Source of the DNA: Arthrobacter terrae
GTDB taxonomy: Bacteria > Actinomycetota > Actinomycetes > Actinomycetales > Micrococcaceae
DNA length: 64,000 nucleotides
Assembly (NCBI RefSeq): GCF_015708085.1
Contig: NZ_JADNYM010000001.1
Span: 218,846-282,845, forward strand
Direction of reading: 5' to 3'
The position numbers were made by a program, and so were the translations under genes. Each line of letters starts with the position of its first letter. The first letter of the stretch is position 1. The notes beneath the pieces are model-generated. The model was not told the DNA's origin and ran no database searches. It saw only the letters and a program-made list of their open reading frames with translations. Positions 1-8,375 of this stretch are shown here, one piece after another.

Positions 1-1287
1 ATGGGGACGGTGGGTCATGCTCAACACGCCCTGGCGCTTGCCGGCCCCGACGATCACCTGGCCCGTGGCGCAGCCTCCGGTTTTCTGGGGCTCGCCGCAT
101 GGGCGCGGGGCGACGTTTCAACGGCACTGCAGACGTTCACCCAGGCCGTGGCAAGCCTGCATGCGGCCGGCAACCTGATTGACGAACTGGACAGCACGGT
201 GGTGCTTGCAGATCTGTGGCTCGCGGCAGGCCGAACCGGAAAAGCCCGCAGGATTATGCAGCGCGCATTGCAAATGGCCCAAGTGCAGGGTCCTTCCACG
301 GAACGGGCGACTGCCGGGTTGCACGTGGGACTGAGCGGGATCGACTGCCAGGGCGGAGACCTTGAAGACGCCAGGCGACACCTTGAGGCCACTGCGGCGC
401 TGCAGGAGCGCCTCCCGCCGGCCGAGAGCCGATACCGGTGGTTGGTGACAAGCGGACTGCTCGCCCGTGCGGAGGGAAACCTGGAGGGGGCTATCGACCT
501 TTTTGAGCAGGCGGAGCCGCTCTACCTGCGCGGATTCTTTCCGGAGGTACGCCCGATCCCGGCCATGAAGGCCCGGATTTGGATCGCACAGGGCAGGCTC
601 CTGGACGCCGAGGACTGGGCACGCGAGCGCGGACTTTCCGTTACGGATGACGCCAGCTATCTGCGCGAATTTGACCACCTCACCTTGGTGCGGCTGCTGA
701 TTGCCCAGCACCGGGCGTGTCCCGACGCCGGAGCAGCCGGCCGGGCCGGTGCCCTATTGGAACGATTGCTCGACGCCGCCACGGCTTCCGGACGCGCCGG
801 GAGCCTAGTGGAGATTCAGATGCTTCAGGCCCTGACACTTGATGTGCAAGGACTACGGACACAGGCCCTCGAGGCGCTTGAGCGCGCATTTGTCCAGGCA
901 CCCGAACCCGGCGGGTATGTGCGGCTCTTCCTGGACGAAGGAGCGCCGATGACGGGCCTGCTGCGCGGCGCCGCGCACGACGGCCGGCACTACCGCACTG
1001 CCGGGGAGCACGCACACCGTTTGCTCCGTCTGGGAACCTCAGCTCAAGCGCAAGCTGCCTGTTCGACGCCGGGACAAGTGCCGTCGTCGTCCGCTGACTT
1101 TTTGAGCGAAAGGGAGCTGCAGGTGCTCCGGCTTCTCGGCGGCGGTCTGAGCGGGCCGCAGATCGCCGGTGAACTGTTCATCTCGTACAACACCTTGCGC
1201 ACCCACACGAAGCACATTTTCACCAAACTCGAGGTTTCCGACCGCCGGGCCGCTGTCCGCCGCGCACGCGAACGCGGCCTGTTGTAA
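1..1287 (+). CDS. LuxR-family (MalT/LAL-like) regulator, C-terminal part
   Basis: The reading frame is already open at base 1, so this is probably only the C-terminal 428 residues of a larger regulator. MalT/LAL proteins usually have around 900 residues with an N-terminal ATPase. The first 340 residues are alanine/leucine-rich helical repeats of TPR type. The last 60 residues are a LuxR-type helix-turn-helix (SERELQVLRLL, then SYNTLRTHTKHIFTKL). It would be a DNA-binding activator whose signal-sensing part is outside the window. The two membrane-protein genes that follow are plausible targets. The family call is firm for the HTH; the ATPase half is inferred. Confidence 0.8.
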   Translation: MGTVGHAQHALALAGPDDHLARGAASGFLGLAAWARGDVSTALQTFTQAVASLHAAGNLIDELDSTVVLADLWLAAGRTGKARRIMQRALQMAQVQGPSTERATAGLHVGLSGIDCQGGDLEDARRHLEATAALQERLPPAESRYRWLVTSGLLARAEGNLEGAIDLFEQAEPLYLRGFFPEVRPIPAMKARIWIAQGRLLDAEDWARERGLSVTDDASYLREFDHLTLVRLLIAQHRACPDAGAAGRAGALLERLLDAATASGRAGSLVEIQMLQALTLDVQGLRTQALEALERAFVQAPEPGGYVRLFLDEGAPMTGLLRGAAHDGRHYRTAGEHAHRLLRLGTSAQAQAACSTPGQVPSSSADFLSERELQVLRLLGGGLSGPQIAGELFISYNTLRTHTKHIFTKLEVSDRRAAVRRARERGLL

Positions 1288-1411
1288 CAGCCAGCCGCGG
1301 ATCTCACCTTGTCATTCACATCATTGGGTGACGCCGTCTCACCCTCCCGGTTCCTACATTTGAGGTATCCCACGGCACCCCGCCACGGACACTGCGAACC
1401 CAGGAGCCGAC

Positions 1412-2098
1412 ATGTCCATCACCACCACCACGCTCGCCCGTACGGCCGGCCTCAGCGCCGTCGCAGCAGGGCTGCTGTTCATCGGCATCCAAATCAACCA
1501 CCCCCACCTGGATGCCACCTTCGCCGGCACCGCAGAGTACACGGTCCGGCAAAGCTTAAAAATCCTGATGGCCGTGCTCTCGCTCATCGGCATCACCGGG
1601 ATGTACTTGCCGCATGTGAAGAGGATGGGAGTGCTCGGCCTGCTCGGCTATCTCGTGTTCGGTGCCGGCTACCTGATCATGATGAGCGTGGAAGTTATTG
1701 GAGCAGTGGTCATTCCAGCCATTGCAGGCACTGCGCCCGATTACGTCAATGGCGTTTTTGCCGTTGCCACCGGTGGACACGCGGCCGGTAACATCGGTCT
1801 GCTGCTGCCCCTCAATTCGGCCGCAGGTCTCACCTACATCATCGGCGGCGTCCTCTTCGGGACCGCGCTCTTCCGTGCCAACGTTCTGGCCCGGTGGGCC
1901 GCGGCCGTCCTCGCCGCCGGGACTGGCGCAACCGTTGCGATCCCACTGCTGCCGATGGTCAACGAGCGGCTCTTCGCCCTCCCGACCGGCCTGGCCCTGA
2001 TCGGGCTCGGCTACTCGTTGTGGCGCCGGACGCGCCCCTCAACTGCATCCGTGCCCATTCCAGCAGATGCAGCGCTTTACCCGGCCGGCGCCAAGTGA
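1412..2098 (+). CDS. DUF4386-like integral membrane protein
   Basis: A 228-residue polytopic membrane protein with about six hydrophobic segments (near residues 12-30, 48-66, 72-100, 120-150, 155-175 and 185-203). The ATG is preceded by an AGGAG ribosome site five bases away, which supports this start. The pattern resembles DUF4386 proteins, whose biochemical role is unknown. Its stop overlaps the GTG start of the next gene (GTGA), so the two are translationally coupled. The LuxR regulator lies 125 bp upstream in the same direction. The family assignment is moderate and no function is inferred. Confidence 0.7.
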   Translation: MSITTTTLARTAGLSAVAAGLLFIGIQINHPHLDATFAGTAEYTVRQSLKILMAVLSLIGITGMYLPHVKRMGVLGLLGYLVFGAGYLIMMSVEVIGAVVIPAIAGTAPDYVNGVFAVATGGHAAGNIGLLLPLNSAAGLTYIIGGVLFGTALFRANVLARWAAAVLAAGTGATVAIPLLPMVNERLFALPTGLALIGLGYSLWRRTRPSTASVPIPADAALYPAGAK

Positions 2099-2931
2099 GC
2101 ACGGGGGCGCTTTCGCACACGGACAGGGCCCGCCGGTGGGTGCCGTTCGCACTCATCGCCCTCATCCTGGTACCCGCCGTGGCAGGCTCCCTGCGACTGA
2201 TCGAGCTGTCCGGAGGCCCGCACCTCATGCCCGCAAATCAGCGCCTAACCGCCTCGCCCGTGCCCGTCGTCGTACACATCACCAGCGCCATCAGCTACGC
2301 CGTCCTTGGCGCCCTGCAGTTCTCCCCCGGCTTTCGCCGGCGCCACCTGAAATGGCACCGGCAGTCCGGGCGGGTGGTGGTGATTTTGGGCCTGACCGTG
2401 GCATTCTCGGCACTGTGCCTGACGCTGTTCTACCCCGGTCAGCCCGGCACAGGGATGTTACTCTACCTGTTCAGGCTCGCGTTCGGGGCGGGCATGGCCG
2501 CCTGCATACTGCGCGGTTTCGCCGTGATCCGGCACGGCGACGTGGCCCGGCACCGGGCGTGGATGACACGGGCCTACGCGCTGGCTCTTGGCGCCGGCAC
2601 CCAGGTGTTCACGCAAGGCCTTGGAAATGCCGTCTTTGGCACCAGTGGCCTGACCACCACGCTCATGCTGGGGGCAGGTTGGGCCATCAATCTGGCTGTG
2701 GTGGAGTACTGCATCCGCCGCCGCGGCCGGACCCTGCACCGACGGCCGGAACCTGGCCGGAATGGAGACAGCCGGACAGGCAGGACGACGGCGGACAGGC
2801 AGGAGCCGGACAGGCAGGACGACGGCGGAAGGGTGGCCCTCATGACCCGCTCCCCCAACGGGCGGACGTCGCCAACTGCCGGCTTCGGTTCAGCGGCCAC
2901 CTCGACGACCAAACCAAGCTCCCGACGTTAG
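2095..2931 (+). CDS. DUF2306-like membrane protein
   Basis: A 278-residue protein starting at GTG 2095, inside the stop of the previous gene. Residues 15-220 contain about six membrane segments with the histidine/arginine-rich loops typical of DUF2306 (RHLKWHRQSGR and ARHRAWMTR, the second following an alternating hydrophobic helix). Residues 225-278 are a hydrophilic, low-complexity tail rich in Arg, Gly and Asp, encoded by a near-perfect 23-bp duplication around 2770-2828. The tail may be a recent expansion. The gene forms a unit with the DUF4386-like gene; the biochemical role is unknown. Confidence 0.75.
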   Translation: MSTGALSHTDRARRWVPFALIALILVPAVAGSLRLIELSGGPHLMPANQRLTASPVPVVVHITSAISYAVLGALQFSPGFRRRHLKWHRQSGRVVVILGLTVAFSALCLTLFYPGQPGTGMLLYLFRLAFGAGMAACILRGFAVIRHGDVARHRAWMTRAYALALGAGTQVFTQGLGNAVFGTSGLTTTLMLGAGWAINLAVVEYCIRRRGRTLHRRPEPGRNGDSRTGRTTADRQEPDRQDDGGRVALMTRSPNGRTSPTAGFGSAATSTTKPSSRR

Positions 2932-2981
2932 TCGTGGGGGACTCCGAGAGGACATGCAACGCGTTTGGGGCGGAAGGAGCC

Positions 2982-3257
2982 CTACTGCTCCGCGTCCTCC
3001 AGCAGACGCAGATTCCCGAGGAAGTCAATATCCCACCGACTTGCCTTCTGCCCCGTGACTTTCAAGGCATAGACCACACGGTCGGCACTTTCGCAGACGC
3101 CGCGCTGCGTATTAGGCGGCGTATTCGGCTGCGTATTCGGGTCGGCACAGTCCTCGATTTCCCACTCGGCGACATGTCCGCCCAGCGACGGCGCGCCGAA
3201 TGCCCTCGGGGCTTCCGCACGCTCCTGCGGGCGGACCGGCGCACGGTTGACGACCGC
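2982..3257 (-). pseudogene. Open fragment without start, unknown family
   Basis: A minus-strand frame is open for about 91 codons but has no credible start codon. It reads like protein: an aromatic/acidic C-terminus (WDIDFLGNLRLLEDAEQ) preceded by a short NT-Q/P repeat. The repeat is encoded by tandem copies of gcgtattcgg between 3103 and 3140. It lies just downstream of the decayed PhzF gene on the same strand. It could be the 3' end of another broken gene, or chance. I do not recognise the family. Confidence 0.3.
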
Positions 3258-3287
3258 TTACGGATTTACGTCCCGCCCCGGACGTCG

Positions 3288-4140
3288 TTATTGAATGATG
3301 GAAGCGGTCCCAGACACGACGATTCCGCCTGTCCGGGGGATATCGACAGCAAGGATGCTTGGCCGCCCGAAATGTCGGCCCTGGTAAATGGTAATTCGGA
3401 CCGGCGCCTCCACCAGACGGAGCGCACGAAGGTATCCACCAACGGACGCCGCTGCGGATCCGGTGGCAGGATCCTCGCTCATGGTTCCAACAGGGAAAAG
3501 ATTGCGCGCCTCGAATTCCACGGGGCTGAGTGTATACAGCGTGGTCACTGTGCCCGCCCATCCCTGCTCATCCATCAGGGCACGCATTGCATCCGGGTCA
3601 AAGGTAAAGCCGTCGAAGGCAGAACGCTCAGCGAAGACGATCACGGGGTGAATGTTGCCGACGAACGAGAGCCGCGGCGGGTAGTGCGGGAGCAAATCTG
3701 CGGCAACGATACCCAAGAGTTCCATCAGGCGCTGAAGCACTGACTCCTCCATCGACCGACGCGCGGCTCGACGCTGGTGAAGGAAGCCATAGTGCCGGCA
3801 GCAGTTCGCTGAGTCTCGATCTTCACCTCACCGATGGGTGTCTCGAAGAGAAATGTCTTTGCTTCACCACGATCAGCTAGCGCGACGGCGGTCGCTATTG
3901 TGGCATGGCCACAAAACGGCACTTCGGCCGTCGGTGAGAAGTAACGGATTCCAACGCTCGATGGGGCGAACGACGTGGGCGGCCGCCCGGAGTCAGCACA
4001 GCGAAACGCTGCTGTATCTGTGCCCGGAAGCTCTCCCATCGCAAGTCGTTGATCTGGGCTCTATTTCCCGGCGGAGTGCCTGCATCTGGAATGCGAGCGT
4101 CACCACAGCTGCTTCGATGAACTTGCAGAAATCCCCCAAC
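3288..4140 (-). pseudogene. PhzF-family isomerase, frameshifted
   Basis: Two overlapping minus-strand frames together give the PhzF fold. The frame ending at 3725 carries the N-terminal half (YFSPTAEVPFCGHATIATA, then FETPIGEV). The frame 3288-3752 carries the C-terminal half (EFEARNLFPVGTMSEDPATGSA, then TIYQGRHFGRPS). They should join through the ASFTSVEP segment near 3755-3760, so a small indel separates them. The extreme N-terminus, with the FxGNP region and catalytic Glu, cannot be read in any frame between 4040 and 4140. PhzF proteins are isomerases or epimerases of small metabolites. This copy is almost certainly dead. Confidence 0.8.
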
Positions 4141-4219
4141 CATTGAGGCCGCAGTGGCTGCGGTACAGGCCGCTGATGGAGCCGCTCACTCTCTTAACAC
4201 GGAGCACTAACATAAGCCC

Positions 4220-5386
4220 ATGAACCATAAACTCCCCGCGGCGCAGCGGCGCGGACACGAGGCTGCCCGCGAACCAGGCCGGGTCCACTGGATGGAATTA
4301 TTCTTCGATCTGGTCTTTGTCGTTTTTGTGGGCCAGTTGGCCCACGGCATCCATGGGGACCCGGGCTGGCCTGAGTTCGGCACGTTCATCCTGCTGTTCT
4401 TTCCCGCGTGGTGGGCCTGGGTGAACATTGTGTCGGTGGTGAACCTCCTGCCGGGACTGTCGGCACGGGCTCTCGGCCTGGCCATGCTGGCGGCCATGGC
4501 CGCGGCGGGCATCATGGCCGCAGCCGCACCGGGCGTCTTTGGGGACCGGGCCTGGGCCTTTTCACTCGGCAACGCCGCCATGCGCGCCATCCTGCTTGTC
4601 CTGTGGCTCTACCAGCACCGCCAACAGTCACCCGAAACACCCTGGCGCATCTGGATCTACAACGGCAGCACCGCCGTCCTATGGCTAATCGCCTCACTCC
4701 TGCCGCTTCACACTGCAGTCATCTTCTGGGCCGTTTCCATCGCCGTCGAGGTCAGTATGGTCACCGTTGGGGGGCACCTGTGGGCGGGCCGCGCAGCCGC
4801 CAACGTCAATGTTGAACATGCCTCGGAACGGCTCGGACTTTTTGTCATCATCGTCCTTGGCGAGTCGGTATTCACGATCGTCAGTGAGGTCTCAGGCAAC
4901 TGGGACCCCCGCGCGGGACTGGCCGGGACACTGGGATTCCTCATGGTGGCGCTCCTGGGCTGGGCGTTTTTCCAGTACGGCACAGGCATAGTGACGGCGG
5001 GGCTTGAACGCCTGCAATCCCGGGCGGACTTTGCCGGCATCCTGCAAACCACTTTGTTCCTGCCGTTCCTGCTGGTACTGGGCGTTACATCCATTGCGGC
5101 GGGGATCGCCACGGCCATCCCGGCTCCTGACGAAAGGCTGCCCCTGGGCGCCGGGATCTCCCTCGGAGGCGGCATGGCTCTGTTCTATGCCACGAACGCA
5201 CTCGTATCGCTTCGCTATGGCCAACGGCGGCGTTCAGTGGCGCCCTGGGCCGTTCCAGCCGTGATTGTGTCGGTCCTGCTCATTCCGTTGAGCGCCGTGG
5301 CTCCCGCCACCGTGGTGCTGGCGTTTGCCGTTGGCCTCCTGCTGGCCCTGACCACCCGGTCGGAGATTCAGCACCGCCGGCGGTAG
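4220..5386 (+). CDS. LtrA-family low temperature requirement membrane protein
   Basis: A 388-residue integral membrane protein with about ten hydrophobic segments. The N-terminal HWMELFFDLVFVVFVGQLAH block is the hallmark of the LtrA family, and a later glutamate in VIVLGESVFTI is also family-conserved. LtrA was named from a Listeria mutant unable to grow in the cold; the molecular activity remains unknown. The length matches the family (about 380-400 residues). The gene stands alone between the PhzF pseudogene and the SOUL gene, in an atg start context with no strong ribosome site. The family call is confident, the function is not. Confidence 0.88.
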   Translation: MNHKLPAAQRRGHEAAREPGRVHWMELFFDLVFVVFVGQLAHGIHGDPGWPEFGTFILLFFPAWWAWVNIVSVVNLLPGLSARALGLAMLAAMAAAGIMAAAAPGVFGDRAWAFSLGNAAMRAILLVLWLYQHRQQSPETPWRIWIYNGSTAVLWLIASLLPLHTAVIFWAVSIAVEVSMVTVGGHLWAGRAAANVNVEHASERLGLFVIIVLGESVFTIVSEVSGNWDPRAGLAGTLGFLMVALLGWAFFQYGTGIVTAGLERLQSRADFAGILQTTLFLPFLLVLGVTSIAAGIATAIPAPDERLPLGAGISLGGGMALFYATNALVSLRYGQRRRSVAPWAVPAVIVSVLLIPLSAVAPATVVLAFAVGLLLALTTRSEIQHRRR

Positions 5387-5676
5387 CCACGTGCGGATTT
5401 TGTCTTCCGGCAGTTCAATCCGCGGCGTTTGCGCCGGCACCTTGTGCCCATAACAGGCATTCTGGAACGACACCCTCGTGTGCACACTGGCAGGAAGAAG
5501 AAACTGACATCCCTCAGCGTTTCCGCACGGAAGTCACCGTCGGTGAGTAAGACTCTGAACCGATTGCAGTCCGCAACGAGGGCGCGGACCGGATCGGCAC
5601 GGGAAACACATGCCGCACGGACACCCATGACACGAGTTGCAAGGAACGTTCAGCACCGCAGGAGTAGCGTGGTGAA

Positions 5677-6291
5677 ATGACCGAACAACAGCCGTACCAG
5701 ATGATTCAACGCCACGATGAGTTTGAAGTGCGCCGATATCCCGGACATCTGCTTGCGGAGGTCATCACCGAGGGTTCCTTTGAAGACGCCGGCAACAAAG
5801 CCTTCCGCTACCTCTTTGCCTATATTGCCGGGGAGAACCGCTCGAACCGGAAAGTCGCCATGACCGCTCCAGTGGTCCAGGACTCTGTGGCAGAAAAAAT
5901 CGAGATGACCGCCCCTGTGGTGCAGCAGGGAATCGAGGTGCAGGCCGGTGACCAGGACATCCCACGGTTCCGGGTTGGTTTTGTTCTGCCGAAAGGATTC
6001 ACTCTGGAGAACGCACCTCGACCCACCAGCCCCCTCGTCCACTTGCGGGCAGTTCCGGAGTCCGTCGCAGCGGTCATCAGCTTCAGCGGCCGGTGGACGG
6101 CTGCGAGCTACCAGCACCATCTCGACACGCTGAAACGAGCCGTGGCAGCGGCCGGACTCACTGCCCTCGGTACACCCCGCTTCGCGCGCTTCGATCCCCC
6201 GATCAAGCCATCGTTTATGCGCCGCAACGAGATAATAGTTGATCTCGAAAACCACGGTCAGGCCGCGCAAAACACGGTGGTAGATCCCTAA
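5677..6291 (+). CDS. SOUL heme-binding family protein
   Basis: A 204-residue soluble protein of the SOUL/HEBP family. The start of the domain (YQMIQRHDEFEVRRYPGHLLAEV) and two repeats of the MTAPVVQ signature (residues near 61-67 and 72-78) are clear. The C-terminal RRNEIIVDL motif is also present. SOUL proteins bind heme or tetrapyrroles, and the bacterial copies have no settled role. There is no signal peptide, so it is cytosolic. No other heme gene is adjacent. The length is normal for bacterial members. Confidence 0.88.
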   Translation: MTEQQPYQMIQRHDEFEVRRYPGHLLAEVITEGSFEDAGNKAFRYLFAYIAGENRSNRKVAMTAPVVQDSVAEKIEMTAPVVQQGIEVQAGDQDIPRFRVGFVLPKGFTLENAPRPTSPLVHLRAVPESVAAVISFSGRWTAASYQHHLDTLKRAVAAAGLTALGTPRFARFDPPIKPSFMRRNEIIVDLENHGQAAQNTVVDP

Positions 6292-6319
6292 AGAGCAGCT
6301 GGTGCATGGACCAAGGTCC

Positions 6320-7009
6320 TCAGGCAAACGCAGAGGCAGGCAGGTCGGCCTCATCGGCGGCGATTGCCTCCACTATCCGCCCCGCCACAATGTCAGCATC
6401 CAGGCCGCGTCCCAGCTGCGGGGGAACACCGGAGATTGGGCGCGTGTGCAGACCCGTCTGCGTGTGCGGAGGGCGCACATCGAGAACGCGGATCTTTTGC
6501 CGGCGCAACTCTGCACCCATGGCGGCGCTAAAGCCCGTCAAGGCCGATTTGCTGGCTGAGTACGCGGCCATTCCTTTCATCGGCTTCTCTGCGACGACGG
6601 CGCTAAGGTGCACAACGACCGCCCCGGGTTTGAGCTGCGGCAGCAAACTCCGCAAGAGCCGCACCGGAGCGACAAAGTTCAGCAACAGCAGTTCATCGAA
6701 AGTGTCGTCGTCGAGTTCGCCCAACGGCCCAAACGCGACGACGCCTGCCGCATAAATCACCCCATCAATGCCCCCGTCTTCCGCCGCTGCCGCGGCCACG
6801 GCGACTGGGCCGGCGGGATTACTCAGGTCGGCAGAAATTGTCGCGACGACTGCCTCGCCCAGCTCTGACGCCAGGGCCGCCAGCTTCGTCTCACTTCGCC
6901 CCGCCAGCGTCAGCCGCGACCCTTCATCGACCAACCGACGGCAGATCGCAGACCCAAGCCCACCGGTCGCACCGACAACGAGCAGATGAGCATCACGTAA
7001 TTGTGTCAT
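6320..7009 (-). CDS. Short-chain dehydrogenase/reductase
   Basis: A 229-residue classical SDR. The cofactor-binding GATGGLG lies at residues 13-19, the catalytic serine is near S136 (VVVHLSAVV) and the catalytic YSASK is at Y150/K154. A basic residue at the end of the second strand (AGRSETK) suggests NADP(H) preference. The substrate cannot be read from sequence. It follows the two glycosyltransferase genes on the same strand after a 61-bp gap and could belong to the same unit. Length and order of motifs are complete. Confidence 0.87.
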   Translation of the reverse strand: MTQLRDAHLLVVGATGGLGSAICRRLVDEGSRLTLAGRSETKLAALASELGEAVVATISADLSNPAGPVAVAAAAAEDGGIDGVIYAAGVVAFGPLGELDDDTFDELLLLNFVAPVRLLRSLLPQLKPGAVVVHLSAVVAEKPMKGMAAYSASKSALTGFSAAMGAELRRQKIRVLDVRPPHTQTGLHTRPISGVPPQLGRGLDADIVAGRIVEAIAADEADLPASAFA

Positions 7010-7070
7010 GGGCGAAGGCTAGCAATTTAGCCACTACCCGCACAATGGCAAGGTGCCCTGCTGCGTGCAG

Positions 7071-8375
7071 CTACCCCTGAAGTGCCGAACGAATCCGGGC
7101 GTGCCCGTCCCCTTGGCGCAGGGAACGCCCAAGTTCCTGCAGGGCCGCCCGTTTGTCTTCGGGAAGCTGCAGAACGGAGCCCAGCGCAAGTTTGATGTCT
7201 GCGACGGTGGCAGTATTTGGTGCCAGGGCTGCACCAAAGCCGGTGGATTCGAGTGCAGCGGCACCGGCGAACTGATCTGTAGAGAACGGCAGAACCACCA
7301 ACGGCACGCCAAACGTCATGGATTCGGTGACGCTGTTGTTGCCCCCGTGGGTCACGCCCGCGGCGGCTGATTCCAGCAAAGTTACCTGCGGAAGGAATTC
7401 ACCCACGAGCCAATGGTCTGGAATTTCCCCAAGGGCTGCCAAATCCCCTGAACCGTACGCCACTGCTGCACGGATCCCGCACTCCCGCAGTGCGGTAACG
7501 ACCTTATTGAGGACGTCGTCGCGTACCGAAAGAAAGCTGCCGAAGCTCACATAGACAAACGGTTCGCTGGTGGATGCAAGCCACCGCTCCACATGCGGCT
7601 CGGTGGGCTCGGAGCGCACAGAGGAGCCCAGGAACAGATGCTGTGGCAGCAACTCGGTTCGTTCCGTTGGCACCAGTTCGGCCGGGTAGTTGAAAATGAG
7701 CAGGTCACCATGCTCGGCAAATGCGTCTGGCGAGGGTTGGAGCGTGGGAGCCAATTGCGTCAACGCCAGGTTCCACTGCGTGGTGAATGATTCGCTGACC
7801 TGCAGGCACAAGTTCTTCAGTTCCTGCAGATCTGCCTCATCGGGGGAGAATGCGGCCGGCCAGGCTGGAGGAAACCCGTACACCTCAGCGGCCAGAGGCA
7901 AGGGCAATGCCGTGGGATGGCCCAGGACAACGTCGATGTGATGTATTCCGGCAGCAACCATGGCCAGCCGAGCGCTGAACGCCAGATGATCGACAATGAT
8001 TGTCTGCGGGTTCAGCTCCTCAATGATTGCCTGGACTGCACGGGCAGTCTTGACCGGCTCCCACATCAGGTCGTTCATGCGGGCCTCTGCCTGGAAGGCA
8101 AGCGTCTCAATCATGCCGCTGCGTGTGGCTGAGAAAAATCCGCGCAATGCATCGTCTTCACCTTTGGGCTGTTCTTCGGCGCGGATCACCCCTGGGTTTG
8201 AGCCCCGGCTCAGCTGCAGGGGGACATGTTCGAACCCAAAGGATTCGACAATCGAAGCGGTGGCAGGTCCGGTCGCTACCACCACCTGTTCGCCTGCCTC
8301 CAGCCAGCTGGTTCCCATGGCAGCAAGGGGGTAAAGATGGGAGGCATAATCAGGGCTGATTATCAGAAGGGTCAT
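7071..8375 (-). CDS. GT1-family (UGT/MGT-like) glycosyltransferase
   Basis: A 434-residue GT-B glycosyltransferase of the macrolide/flavonoid type. The C-terminal donor-binding block GVTHGGNNSVTESMTFGVPLVVLPFSTDQ-type signature (around residue 341) is intact, including the conserved HGG and the acidic/Gln end. The N-terminus (LLIISPDYASHLYPLAAMG) is the acceptor-side Rossmann strand. Such enzymes transfer sugar from an NDP-sugar to a small lipophilic acceptor. The ATG overlaps the stop of the HEAT-GT4 gene by four bases, so the two glycosyltransferases are co-translated. The acceptor is unknown. Confidence 0.87.
   Translation of the reverse strand: MTLLIISPDYASHLYPLAAMGTSWLEAGEQVVVATGPATASIVESFGFEHVPLQLSRGSNPGVIRAEEQPKGEDDALRGFFSATRSGMIETLAFQAEARMNDLMWEPVKTARAVQAIIEELNPQTIIVDHLAFSARLAMVAAGIHHIDVVLGHPTALPLPLAAEVYGFPPAWPAAFSPDEADLQELKNLCLQVSESFTTQWNLALTQLAPTLQPSPDAFAEHGDLLIFNYPAELVPTERTELLPQHLFLGSSVRSEPTEPHVERWLASTSEPFVYVSFGSFLSVRDDVLNKVVTALRECGIRAAVAYGSGDLAALGEIPDHWLVGEFLPQVTLLESAAAGVTHGGNNSVTESMTFGVPLVVLPFSTDQFAGAAALESTGFGAALAPNTATVADIKLALGSVLQLPEDKRAALQELGRSLRQGDGHARIRSALQG

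Noticed and set aside
2067..3743. A 558-codon plus-strand frame
   Set aside because: It overlaps the DUF2306 gene and the PhzF remnant in the wrong frame, is Arg/Pro-rich and has no family; a high-GC shadow.
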